From contig JAIXTY010000163.1 of assembly GCA_027483705.1 (NCBI GenBank), forward strand, positions 1 through 32,984: 32,984 nt of DNA, read 5' to 3'. The stretch comes from Rubrivivax sp. GTDB lineage: Bacteria; Pseudomonadota; Gammaproteobacteria; Burkholderiales; Burkholderiaceae_C. The notes under the pieces are model-generated. The model worked only from the letters and a program-made list of their open reading frames with translations. It was not told where the DNA came from and ran no database searches. Shown here in pieces: positions 16,455 to 24,311 of this stretch. The position numbers were made by a program, and so were the translations under genes. The stretch's first letter is position 1; every line of letters begins with the position of its first letter.

Positions 16455-16519
16455 ATCCGTGAACACCCCAATCGCGGGGGTCGGTTCCCTGGCGTCTCAT
16501 CACGCCTTGCCGTGGCGGC

Positions 16520-16538
16520 GTGTCGCGAATCGAGACAC
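16520..16538. promoter_or_regulatory. Palindromic upstream activator site for the sigma-54 activator
   Basis: GTGTCGCGAATCGAGACAC is a near-perfect palindrome (GTGTC-n-CGA-n-TCG-n-GACAC). It lies about 65-85 bp upstream of the -24 element and between the divergent genes, the expected place for an enhancer-binding-protein site. A partial half-like copy (TGTCGCGCGGCAC) follows at 16540. Confidence 0.65.
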
Positions 16539-16640
16539 TGTCGCGCGGCACTGTGGAGAAGCGATGCATCCCGGGCCACACCGCCGCGGGTTGACGACGA
16601 CGCCCGGCGGCAGACCGGCGCGCCCCCAGGAGACGACGCC

Positions 16641-18560
16641 GTGAACACGATCGAGACGACTCGCGAGCTCGCTCGCGCCCGGGCCCTGAGCCTGCGGGGC
16701 GGCACCCTGCCGCTGGACGGCGCGCCCTCGGCGCTGGTGCTGGACAGCTGGGCCCGCTGCCTGGGCCACGGCCTGGACGCCGCGGCGCCGATGCGCGTGC
16801 CGGTGGTCGAGGCGGCCGAGCTGGCGCGGCGCCGCGAGCGTTCGCGCACCGTGCTCGGGCTGGCGCAGGCCGAGCTCGAGACGCTGTCGCGGCAGATCGC
16901 CGGCAGCAACCACCTGCTGGCCTTCGCCGATCCCGACGGCGTGATCCTCGACCTGCAGGCCGACAACCGCTTCAGCACCAGCGGCAGCGGCGCCGGCGGC
17001 AGTGCCGGCATCGTGGCGGGCAGCCACTGGCACGAGTCGCTGGCCGGCACCAACGGCCTGGGCACGGCGCTGGCGGCCGGGCAGGCCGTGGCGGTGACGG
17101 GGCGCGAGCACTGGTTCCTGTCGCTCGGCGAGGTCTCGTGCACGGCCGCGCCGGTGCGCGACGGTCAGGGCCGCATCGTCGGCGTGCTCGACGCCAGCTC
17201 CTACGTGCTGTCCCGCCACCGCCACACGCAGGCGCTGGTGCAGATGTCGGCCAAGCAGATCGAGAACCGGCTGCTCGCGCACCAGATGCGCGGCCACCTG
17301 CTGCTGGCCGTGCACCCACGCGCCGAGTACCTGGGCACGCTCAGTGCCGGCCTGCTGGCCTTCGACGACCAGGGCCAGCTCACCGCCTGCAACGCCACGG
17401 CGCGCGAGCTGCTGGCCGGCCTGCAGCCCGACCCCGGCAGCGTCTTCGAGGCGCTGTTCGCCGAGCCCTTCGAGCACCTGCTCGCGCGGCTGCACCGCGA
17501 CGACGAGACACGCCTGCGCGACAGCCTGGGCAGCCTGCTGGTGGCCCGGCGGCTGTCGCCGTCGCCGGCTCGGCGGGTGGCGGTATCGGCAGCCCTGGCG
17601 CCGGCGGCGCCGCGCGCTGCGGCCGATGCCGGCCCGGGGGTGGAGGACGCGGCGGTGGTGGCCGCGCGCCGGCTGGTCGAGCGCGCGGTGGCGCTGCGGG
17701 TTCCGGTGCTGCTGCAGGGCGAGACGGGCACCGGCAAGGAGGTGATGGCGCGCCACGCCCACCAGCACGGCCGGCGCGGCGGCGAGTTCGTGGCCGTCAA
17801 TTGCGGCGGCATGCCGGCCGAGCTGTTCGAGGCCGAGCTGTTCGGGCATGTCGCGGGCGCCTTCACCGGCGCCCGGCCCGGGGGCAGCCCGGGGCTGCTG
17901 GCCCGTGCCGACGGCGGCACGCTGCTGCTCGACGAGGTGGCCGAGCTGCCCTCGGCGCTGCAGGCGACGCTGCTGCGCTTTCTGGACGACGGCGTCGCCC
18001 GGCCGGTGGGCGCGCTCGAGGGCCGCAAGCTCGACGTGCAGGTGCTCGCCGCCACGCACCGCGACCTCGACGAGGCCGTGCGCGCCGGCCGCTTCCGCGC
18101 CGACCTGCTCTACCGCCTGCACACCGTGCGCGTGGAGCTGCCGCCGCTGCGCGCGCGGACGGACTTCGACGCCGTCGCCCAGGCGCTGCTGCGCGAGATC
18201 GACGCCTCGGCACGGCTCGCCGAAGGCGCGCTGGCGCGGCTGCGCCGGCACCGCTGGCCCGGCAACTTCCGCGAGCTGCGTTCGGTGCTGGTGCGCGCGG
18301 TGCTGCAGCGTTCGCTGCGCACCGACGACACGCCGGCCGAGCTGGACGAGACCGACATCGCACGCGCGCTGCCTGCGCAGGCCGCCGGTGTCAGCGAAGG
18401 GCCGACCGCGGCCACCGGCGACGGCCCGTCCTCGGCCCTGCGGCGACAGGGCGACGCGCTGGTGCGCGACACCTGGGAGCGCTGCGGCCGCAGCGTCAGC
18501 CAGACGGCACGCGCGCTGGGCGTCTCGCGCAGCACGGTGTATCGGCACCTGCAGGGCTGA
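16641..18560 (+). CDS. AcoR-like sigma-54-dependent activator (GAF, AAA+, Fis HTH)
   Basis: A 639-residue bacterial enhancer-binding protein. The N-terminal half (about 60-230) contains the GAF sensor region with AGSHWHESLAGTNGLGTALA and CTAAPVRDGQGRIVGVLDASS, characteristic of AcoR-type regulators of alcohol/acetoin metabolism; a short PAS-like segment follows (335-450 bp downstream, GLLAFDDQGQLTACNATARELL). The AAA+ domain has Walker A GETGTGKE (360-367), the sigma-54 contact loop GAFTGA (406-411) and Walker B LLLDEVAEL (Asp431, Glu432). The C-terminal Fis-type HTH is SVSQTARALGVSRSTVYRHL. The start is GTG 16641 with AGGAGA 8 nt upstream. It is divergent from an operon with a sigma-54 promoter and a palindromic site, so it very probably activates that operon in response to a small ligand. 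Confidence 0.93.
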   Translation: MNTIETTRELARARALSLRGGTLPLDGAPSALVLDSWARCLGHGLDAAAPMRVPVVEAAELARRRERSRTVLGLAQAELETLSRQIAGSNHLLAFADPDGVILDLQADNRFSTSGSGAGGSAGIVAGSHWHESLAGTNGLGTALAAGQAVAVTGREHWFLSLGEVSCTAAPVRDGQGRIVGVLDASSYVLSRHRHTQALVQMSAKQIENRLLAHQMRGHLLLAVHPRAEYLGTLSAGLLAFDDQGQLTACNATARELLAGLQPDPGSVFEALFAEPFEHLLARLHRDDETRLRDSLGSLLVARRLSPSPARRVAVSAALAPAAPRAAADAGPGVEDAAVVAARRLVERAVALRVPVLLQGETGTGKEVMARHAHQHGRRGGEFVAVNCGGMPAELFEAELFGHVAGAFTGARPGGSPGLLARADGGTLLLDEVAELPSALQATLLRFLDDGVARPVGALEGRKLDVQVLAATHRDLDEAVRAGRFRADLLYRLHTVRVELPPLRARTDFDAVAQALLREIDASARLAEGALARLRRHRWPGNFRELRSVLVRAVLQRSLRTDDTPAELDETDIARALPAQAAGVSEGPTAATGDGPSSALRRQGDALVRDTWERCGRSVSQTARALGVSRSTVYRHLQG

Positions 18561-18598
18561 CGGCGCGCCCGGGCCTCAGGCCGGCACGCGGGGCAACC

Positions 18599-19099
18599 TC
18601 AGTCGGCCGGCACGGCCGGCGGCGCCGGTGGCTTAGGCATCTTGCCGTGGGCCTCGAGCAGCGTGACGAGCATGCGCATGAACTGCAGCTGCTCGGCCCG
18701 CGGCAGCGGCCGCAGCAGCGCGGCCTGCGCCTTGCGCACCTGCGGCTGCAGCTTCACGAGCACCTCGCGCCCGGCTTCGGTGAGCGACAGCAGCCGCGTG
18801 CGGCCGTCGGATGGCGACTCGCCGCGCACCAGCAGGCCCCGCTCGGCGAGCTTCTCCACCACCGCGGTGGTGGTAGGCGCGTCCTGGGCGATCAGGCCGG
18901 CCAGCGCCCGCTGGTCCAGGCCCGGCTGGTTGTGCACCGCCTGCAGGGCCGCGAACTGCACCGGGCTCAGCCGCGCCTCCAGCGTGTGCACCGCCACCAT
19001 CGCGGCGCCCAGCTGGTACAGCCGGCGTGCGCACAGCGCCGGAGCCATGCCCAGGTCTTCGACGCTGGGCTCGTCGTCGGGGACTTGCGAATCGGCCAT
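18599..19099 (-). CDS. MarR-family transcriptional regulator
   Basis: A 166-residue winged-helix repressor. The family core reads LSPVQFAALQAVHNQPGLDQRALAGLIAQDAPTTTAVVEKLAERGLLVRGESPSDGRTRLLSLTEAGREVL (about residues 45-115). The D-GRTR wing is intact. MarR proteins of this type often respond to aromatic acids or their CoA esters. It lies downstream of the TetR gene on the same strand (74 bp gap), next to the acyl-CoA ligase operon, so it may co-regulate that pathway. GGGG-AAAA-CCCC (19141-19152) upstream of its start is a possible site. It is convergent with the sigma-54 activator. Confidence 0.9.
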   Translation of the reverse strand: MADSQVPDDEPSVEDLGMAPALCARRLYQLGAAMVAVHTLEARLSPVQFAALQAVHNQPGLDQRALAGLIAQDAPTTTAVVEKLAERGLLVRGESPSDGRTRLLSLTEAGREVLVKLQPQVRKAQAALLRPLPRAEQLQFMRMLVTLLEAHGKMPKPPAPPAVPAD

Positions 19100-19173
19100 A
19101 TCGGGACGAGTGTCACCGGCCGCCGCCCGGGCCAGCGACCGGGGAAAACCCCATCCGGTGGATGGACGAGGGC

Positions 19174-19818
19174 TCAGGCCGTGGGTGGCACCGGCTGCTG
19201 CACCAGCTGCAGCACGAAGCGGCGGCGCGCGTCTCGCTGCTCGGCCCCGCCCTGACGCGGCATCAGCGACTCCGCGACCTCGTAGCCGTACAGCAGGAAC
19301 GCGCGGTGCGCGGCCTCGGCGGCGCCGAAGCCCAGCGCGCGGAAGATCGTCTCGTGGTAGCCGATGCGCGAGGCGTCGGCCTCGTCGAGCGCCTCGCGCG
19401 CCATCGGGTCGCGGCGCGCCCAGGCGCGGATGGCGAGTTCGATGCGCGCCGCGCGCACCGCGGCACGGCCGCGGAACGGCAGCGTGATGACGTCGGCCAG
19501 CAGCTCGCGCGGGTCGCTGCGCGCCACCTCCAGCCGCTTCGTCAGCTGCACGGTGGTTTCCTCGCGCCAGGCGCGCAGCACGCGGCGCAGCAGGTCCTCG
19601 CGGTCGCGGAAGTGCCAGTAGAAGCTGCCGCGCGTCACGTTCAGCTCGCCGGCCAGCACGTCCACGCGCACGTGGTCGATGCCGTGGTCCACCAGCACCT
19701 GGGTGGCCGCGGACACCCAGTCCTCGGGCGTCAGTACGGCACGGGCAGGCCGCGGCGCCGCCTTGCGCGCGCGCGCCGGGCGGGCTGGCGGCAAGGGCCG
19801 GACAGGGGCGGTCGACAT
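19174..19818 (-). CDS. TetR-family transcriptional regulator
   Basis: A 214-residue TetR regulator. After a basic Ala/Pro/Arg-rich tail (residues 1-28) comes the HTH region WVSAATQVLVDHGIDHVRVDVLAGELNVTRGSFYWHFRDREDLLRRVL, with the typical GSFYWHF recognition helix. The C-terminal domain (about 80-214) is the ligand pocket and dimer interface. The start ATG 19818 follows a weak site. It is divergent from the acyl-CoA ligase gene; the 167-bp gap holds two copies of an 18-bp palindrome, one beside each gene, so it almost certainly represses both directions. An acyl-CoA or aromatic acid inducer is an inference from the neighbours. Confidence 0.92.
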   Translation of the reverse strand: MSTAPVRPLPPARPARARKAAPRPARAVLTPEDWVSAATQVLVDHGIDHVRVDVLAGELNVTRGSFYWHFRDREDLLRRVLRAWREETTVQLTKRLEVARSDPRELLADVITLPFRGRAAVRAARIELAIRAWARRDPMAREALDEADASRIGYHETIFRALGFGAAEAAHRAFLLYGYEVAESLMPRQGGAEQRDARRRFVLQLVQQPVPPTA

Positions 19819-19848
19819 GCCGCGATGATGCCACGGCCGCCACCGCGG

Positions 19849-19866
19849 CCGTACAGCACTGTATGG
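19849..19866. promoter_or_regulatory. TetR operator copy 1 (regulator-proximal)
   Basis: CCGTACAGCACTGTATGG, an 18-bp inverted repeat with one imperfect pair, 30 bp upstream of the TetR start. It matches the second copy at 19929 in both half sites (CNGTACAG-like and CTGTATGG). Confidence 0.75.
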
Positions 19867-19928
19867 CCACACATCATGGTGTTCCCCAATGCCCAAGCCT
19901 GGGGACGACCCTAAGATTCGGCTCGTTT

Positions 19929-19946
19929 CCATACAGCTCTGTATGG
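19929..19946. promoter_or_regulatory. TetR operator copy 2 (ligase-proximal)
   Basis: CCATACAGCTCTGTATGG, a perfect 18-bp palindrome 39 bp before the ligase ATG. A TAAGAT -10-like hexamer (19912-19917) precedes it, so the operator would cover the start of transcription. Confidence 0.8.
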
Positions 19947-19985
19947 TGTTTCTCGACGACCCCGAGGCCCCTCGCCGGAGACCGC

Positions 19986-21800
19986 ATGCCCGCCGACTTC
20001 TTCGACGATCCCCGCCTGCTCGCCCCCCGCCGCACGGAGCGGGTCGAGCTCGGCGGCGGCGCCTTCCTGCTGCGCCACCCCGAGCCGCTGCAGCCCTACG
20101 CACGCTGCGTGGGCGAGTGGCTGGAGCACTGGGCCGCGACGACGCCGGACGCCCTCGCGATGGCCGAGCCCGACGGCAGCGGCAGCTGGCAGCGGCTGTC
20201 GTGGCGCGAGCTGCGCCGGCGCGTCGGCGCCGTCGGCCAGGCGCTCATCGACCTGCAGCTGCCCGACGGCCCGGTGGTGGTGCTGTCCGACAACTCGCTC
20301 GACCATGCCGTGCTGATGCTGGCGGCCCTGCACGTGGGCCGGCCTTCGTGCACCGTGTCCAGCGGCTACAGCCGCCTCGCGGGCCCCGACTTCACGCGGC
20401 TGCACGCCATCCTCGACGCGCTGCGGCCGGCGCTGGTGTACGCCGGCGACGCCCAGGTCTACGCGCCGGCCGTGGCCCAGGCCGCGACACCGGCGCTGCG
20501 CGTGTTCTCGCAGGGCGCCGAGTCGGTGCCCGGCGCACGCGCCTTCGCCGACCTGCTGGCCACCCCTGAAACGCCCGCCGTGGCCGAGGCCCTGGCGCGC
20601 CTCACGCCCGACACGCACGCCAAGTACCTGCTCACCAGCGGCTCAACCGGCACGCCCAAGGTCGTGATCAACACGCACCGCATGCTGTGCGCCAACCAGC
20701 AGATGCTGCTGCAGACGCTGCCCTTCCTGGCGCGCGAGAAGCCCGTGCTGCTGGACTGGCTGCCCTGGAGCCACACCTTCGGCAGCAACCACAACCTCAA
20801 CATGGTGCTGCGCCATGGCGGCACGCTGTACATCGACGACGGCCGCCCGCTGCCCGCGCTGGTGGGCCGCACGCTCGCCAACCTGAAGACGGTGCAGCCC
20901 ACCGTGTACTTCAACGTGCCGCGCGGCTACGAGATGATGCTGCCGGCGCTGGAGGCCGACCCCGACCTCGCCCACCGCCTGCTCGGCCGCCTGCGCATGC
21001 TGTTCTACGCCGGCGCCGGCATGCCGCCGGCCACCTGGCAGCGGCTCGAGGCGCTGGCCGCGAAGGTGCGCGATCCGGCCATGGGCCCGCTGTGGATGAC
21101 CACCAGCTGGGGCAGCACCGAGACCGCCCCCGCGGTGACCTTCGCCAACTGGCAGCTCGACCGCCCCGGCGTCATCGGCCTGCCGATGCCGGGCGCGCAG
21201 GTGAAGTTCGTGCCGGCCGGTGGCGGCAAGCTCGAACTGCGCATCAAGGGCGACAACGTCACCCCCGGCTACCGCGACAACCCCGAGGCCACGGCCGCCG
21301 CCTTCGACGAGGACGGCTTCTACCGCATCGGCGACGCCGGCCGGCTGCGCGACGAGGCCGACCCGTCGCAGGGCATCGTCTTCGACGGCCGCGTGGCCGA
21401 GGACTTCAAGCTCACCAGCGGCACCTGGGTCAGCGTGGGTACGCTGCGCGTGAAGCTCGTCTCGGCGCTGTCGCCGTGGGTGGCCGACGCCGTGATCACC
21501 GGCCACGACCGCGCCGAGCTCGGCGCGCTGCTGTTCCTGTCGGAAGCCGCGCGTGCGCTGCCGGCGGCCACGCTGCAGGGCCACCTGCAGGCCGGCCTGC
21601 GGGCCCTGGCCGCCGAGGGCGGTGGCTCGTCGCAGGTGCCGGCGCGCGTGCGCTGGCTGCAGGGCCCGCCCGATGCCGCCAGCGGCGAGATCACCGACAA
21701 GGGCTACCTCAACCAGCGCATCGCGCTCGCGCGGCGCGCCGCCGACGTCGAACAGCTCTACGCCGCCACACCCACCGACGAACGGACCGTGCAGCGCTGA
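19986..21800 (+). CDS. AMP-forming acyl-CoA ligase, feruloyl-CoA synthase type
   Basis: A 604-residue ANL-superfamily enzyme that would activate a carboxylic acid with ATP and CoA. The P-loop-like motif LLTSGSTGTPK is at about residues 216-226; further motifs are LPWSHTFGSNHNLNMVLRHGGTLYIDDG, TTSWGSTETAP (A5) and DGFYRIGDAGRL (A7). The N-terminus (LLAPRRTERVELGGGAFLLRHPEPLQPYARCVGEWLEHWA) and the long C-terminal part resemble feruloyl-CoA synthases, but the downstream crotonase lacks signs of the specific hydratase-lyase, so the substrate may be a different aryl or fatty acid. The ATG follows GGAG. It is first in an operon with crotonase, thioesterase and a solute-binding protein and is under the divergent TetR. 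Confidence 0.87.
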   Translation: MPADFFDDPRLLAPRRTERVELGGGAFLLRHPEPLQPYARCVGEWLEHWAATTPDALAMAEPDGSGSWQRLSWRELRRRVGAVGQALIDLQLPDGPVVVLSDNSLDHAVLMLAALHVGRPSCTVSSGYSRLAGPDFTRLHAILDALRPALVYAGDAQVYAPAVAQAATPALRVFSQGAESVPGARAFADLLATPETPAVAEALARLTPDTHAKYLLTSGSTGTPKVVINTHRMLCANQQMLLQTLPFLAREKPVLLDWLPWSHTFGSNHNLNMVLRHGGTLYIDDGRPLPALVGRTLANLKTVQPTVYFNVPRGYEMMLPALEADPDLAHRLLGRLRMLFYAGAGMPPATWQRLEALAAKVRDPAMGPLWMTTSWGSTETAPAVTFANWQLDRPGVIGLPMPGAQVKFVPAGGGKLELRIKGDNVTPGYRDNPEATAAAFDEDGFYRIGDAGRLRDEADPSQGIVFDGRVAEDFKLTSGTWVSVGTLRVKLVSALSPWVADAVITGHDRAELGALLFLSEAARALPAATLQGHLQAGLRALAAEGGGSSQVPARVRWLQGPPDAASGEITDKGYLNQRIALARRAADVEQLYAATPTDERTVQR

Positions 21801-21822
21801 CCCGCGCCACGCCCAGCACCCG

Positions 21823-22650
21823 ATGAACCCCACGACCCCCACCTTCGAAGCCGTGCCGTCGCAAGGCGTGTTCGCGTCGCTGGACCTCCTGCGCTTGGCG
21901 CGCAGCGGCCCGGTGTTCCACCTGCGCCTGAACCGCCCGGCCAAGCGCAACAGTATCTCCGACGAGCTGCTCGCGCAGATCCACACCGTCGTGGTGAACC
22001 TGCCGAAGGACGTGCGGGTGCTCGTCATCAGCGGCGAGGGCGAGCACTTCTGCGCGGGCCTCGATCTCTCGGAAGTGAGCGAGCGCACCGTGGCCGAAGG
22101 CATGGTGCACTCGCGCGCCTGGCACGCCTGCTTCGACGCGCTGCAGTACGGCCCGGTGCCGGTGATCGCGGTGCTGCACGGCGCGGTGGTGGGCGGCGGG
22201 TTGGAGCTGGCCGCGTCGGCGCACCTGCGCGTGGCCGAGGACGGCACCTTCTACGCGCTGCCCGAGGGCACGCGCGGCATCTTCGTCGGCGGCGGCGGCT
22301 CGGTGCGCATCCCGCGCCTGCTGGGCACCTCGCGCATGACCGACATGATGCTCACCGGCCGCAGCTTCGACGCCGACGAAGGCCAGGCCTTCGGCCTGAG
22401 CAACTACCGCGTCGCGGCCGGCGCGGGCCTGGCCAAGGCGCTGGAACTGGGCCTGAAGATCGCGCAGAACGCGCCGCTGTCCAACTACGCCATCACGCAG
22501 GCGCTGCCGCGCATCGCCGACCTGCCCGCGGCGGACGGCCTGTTCGTCGAGAGCCTGATGTCGTCCATCGCCCAGGGCGACGAGGCCGCCAAGGAACGCG
22601 TGCGCGCCTTCCTCGAGAAGCGCGCCGCCAAGGTGAGCCGCCCGGCATGA
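21823..22650 (+). CDS. Crotonase / enoyl-CoA hydratase family protein
   Basis: A 275-residue crotonase-fold protein. The oxyanion-hole segments are ISGEGEHFCAGLDLSE and HGAVVGGGLELAASAHLRVAEDGTFYALPEGTRGIFVGGGGSVRIPRLLG. A Glu follows Pro in ALPEGTRG at the position of a catalytic hydratase Glu. The protein could be an enoyl-CoA hydratase acting on the product of the upstream ligase or an aromatic-CoA hydratase/lyase. It starts 22 bp after the ligase stop without a strong ribosome site and its stop overlaps the start of the next gene (ATGA), so the genes are translationally coupled. Confidence 0.88.
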   Translation: MNPTTPTFEAVPSQGVFASLDLLRLARSGPVFHLRLNRPAKRNSISDELLAQIHTVVVNLPKDVRVLVISGEGEHFCAGLDLSEVSERTVAEGMVHSRAWHACFDALQYGPVPVIAVLHGAVVGGGLELAASAHLRVAEDGTFYALPEGTRGIFVGGGGSVRIPRLLGTSRMTDMMLTGRSFDADEGQAFGLSNYRVAAGAGLAKALELGLKIAQNAPLSNYAITQALPRIADLPAADGLFVESLMSSIAQGDEAAKERVRAFLEKRAAKVSRPA

Positions 22651-23081
22651 CGACGCCGGCCACGCCGCGCGTGCACGTGCACCGCGTGCAGGTGCACTTC
22701 GGCGACTGCGACCCGGCGGGCATCGTGTTCTTCCCGAACTTCGCGCGCTGGATGGACCAGGCCTCGCTTGCCTTCTTCATGGCCGCCGGCCTGCCGCCGT
22801 GGCGCGAGCTCACGGCCACGCGCGGCATCGTCGGCACGCCGGTGCTCGAAACGCACACGCGCTTCATCAACCCCGCCACCTACGGCGAGACGCTCGAGGT
22901 GCACACCAGCGTCACGGCCTGGGAGCGCAAGGTCTTCCGCCACCTGCACCGCGTGATGCGGGGCGACTTGCTGCTGTGCGAAGGCACCGAGGTGCGCGCC
23001 TTCGTCGTGCGCCACCCCGACGACCCGTCGCGCCTGAAGGCCATCGCGCCGCCCGAGGACATCGTCGCGCGCTGCGCCTGA
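22647..23081 (+). CDS. Acyl-CoA thioesterase, 4-hydroxybenzoyl-CoA thioesterase type (hot-dog fold)
   Basis: A 144-residue hot-dog-fold protein. FGDCDPAGIVFFPNFARWMDQA carries the Asp (Asp22) that is catalytic in 4-hydroxybenzoyl-CoA thioesterase; the remainder (THTRFINPATYGETLEVHTSVTAWERKVFRHLHRVMRGDLLLCEGTEVRAF) is the usual fold. It should hydrolyse an aryl- or acyl-CoA to free acid and CoA. The start overlaps the crotonase stop by 4 bp (ATGA). The sequence ligase, crotonase, thioesterase suggests chain shortening of a phenylpropenoid-like acid without aldehyde formation; that is inference. Confidence 0.88.
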   Translation: MTTPATPRVHVHRVQVHFGDCDPAGIVFFPNFARWMDQASLAFFMAAGLPPWRELTATRGIVGTPVLETHTRFINPATYGETLEVHTSVTAWERKVFRHLHRVMRGDLLLCEGTEVRAFVVRHPDDPSRLKAIAPPEDIVARCA

Positions 23082-23132
23082 GCACGCCCCCATTCGTTCC
23101 CCAACCCGACTCATCCCCAAGGAGACAACCCG

Positions 23133-24119
23133 ATGAGCCTCACCCGACGCCAGACCCTCGCGCTCGGCGCGCTCGCCGCCACCGGCCTGGCGGGCCACGC
23201 CCGCGCGCAGGCCTTCGAGCAGCCGAAGTTCCTGTACGGCTTTCCGGCCGGCAGCGCGGGCGACATCGTCTGCCGCCGCGTGGCCGAGCGCGTGGCCGGC
23301 ACGGCTTACGCGAAGAACGCCGCCATCGTCGAGAACAAGCCGGGCGCCGGCGGCCGCATCGCGCTGGACACGCTGAAGTCCTCGCCCACCGACGGCTCGG
23401 TGCTGTGCATGGGCCCGTACAGCACGGTGTCGATCTACCCGCACGTCTACCGCAAGCTGAGCTACGACCCGACGGCCGATTTCCAGCCCGTCTCCACCAC
23501 GGCCATCATCCACCACGGCTTTGCCGTCGGCCCGGTGGTGCCCGAGAGCGTGAAGGACGTGAAGGGCTTCATCGCCTGGGCCAAGGCCAACCCCGACAAG
23601 GCCAACTACGGCAGCCCCGCCGCGGGCAGCACGCCGCACTTCCTGGGCGCGCTGCTGGGCCTGAGCCAGAACTTCGAGTTCAAGCACATCCCCTACCGCG
23701 GCAGCGTGCCCGGCATCACCGACGTCGTCGGCGGCCAGATCGCCTGCATGTTCACGCCCGGCGGCGACTTCCTGGCCAACCACCGCGCCGGCAAGCTGCG
23801 CATCCTGGCGTTCTCGGGCCGCACCCGGCTGCCCTTTGCGCAGGACGTCGCAACCTTCGCCGAACAGGGCTTCGGCGAACTCACCACCGAAGAATGGTTC
23901 GGCTTCCATGCCCCGGCCAGGACGCCGATGAGCGTGGTGCAGACGGCCAACCAGGCCATCAATGCGGCGCTGCGCGACAAGTCGGTGATCGACGGCATCG
24001 GCGTCGTCGGCCTCATCGCCCAGGGCAGCAGCATCGACGAGATGGCCCGCAGCCAGCGCGCCGAACTCGAGCGCTGGGGCCCGCTGGTCAAGCGCATCGG
24101 CTTCACGGCCGACAGCTGA
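23133..24119 (+). CDS. Bug/TctC-family periplasmic solute-binding protein
   Basis: A 328-residue tripartite-tricarboxylate-transporter receptor of the Bug family, greatly expanded in Burkholderiales. A Tat-like signal starts the protein (SLTRRQTLALGALAATGLAGHARAQ). Family blocks are the GFPAGSAGD loop, VENKPGAGGRIA, YGSPAAGSTPHFLGAL and IPYRGSVPGITDVVGGQI. It would bind a carboxylic acid, here presumably the aromatic or acyl substrate of the operon. No membrane subunits (TctA/TctB) are nearby, which is common for Bug proteins. AAGGAGA precedes the ATG. It is the last gene of the TetR-controlled group, 51 bp after the thioesterase. Confidence 0.92.
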   Translation: MSLTRRQTLALGALAATGLAGHARAQAFEQPKFLYGFPAGSAGDIVCRRVAERVAGTAYAKNAAIVENKPGAGGRIALDTLKSSPTDGSVLCMGPYSTVSIYPHVYRKLSYDPTADFQPVSTTAIIHHGFAVGPVVPESVKDVKGFIAWAKANPDKANYGSPAAGSTPHFLGALLGLSQNFEFKHIPYRGSVPGITDVVGGQIACMFTPGGDFLANHRAGKLRILAFSGRTRLPFAQDVATFAEQGFGELTTEEWFGFHAPARTPMSVVQTANQAINAALRDKSVIDGIGVVGLIAQGSSIDEMARSQRAELERWGPLVKRIGFTADS

Positions 24120-24236
24120 CGCGGCGTGACATCTGCACGGCCGGCGGTTCCCCAGGCTGTCGGCCCTGCTTACACAAAACTAGGGGGGGTGCCGACATCC
24201 GCACGCAAGTGCCTGTCGACATTGAAGTTTTTCTCT

Positions 24237-24252
24237 GGGCATGTTTCGTGCT
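24237..24252 (+). promoter_or_regulatory. Weak candidate sigma-54 promoter for the PEP-CTERM gene
   Basis: GGGCATGTTTCGTGCT has GG and GC exactly 10 nt apart with GCA and TGCT similarity to the -24/-12 consensus, but several mismatches. PEP-CTERM genes are often under a sigma-54 system (PrsK/PrsR), which raises its plausibility. The rest of the 192-bp gap 24120-24311 holds nothing recognised. Confidence 0.35.
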
Positions 24253-24311
24253 GCTACATCTTGTCACCCCTTCCGGGGATTCATCGGTTCCAGCCAGCAC
24301 AACAAGCCCAC

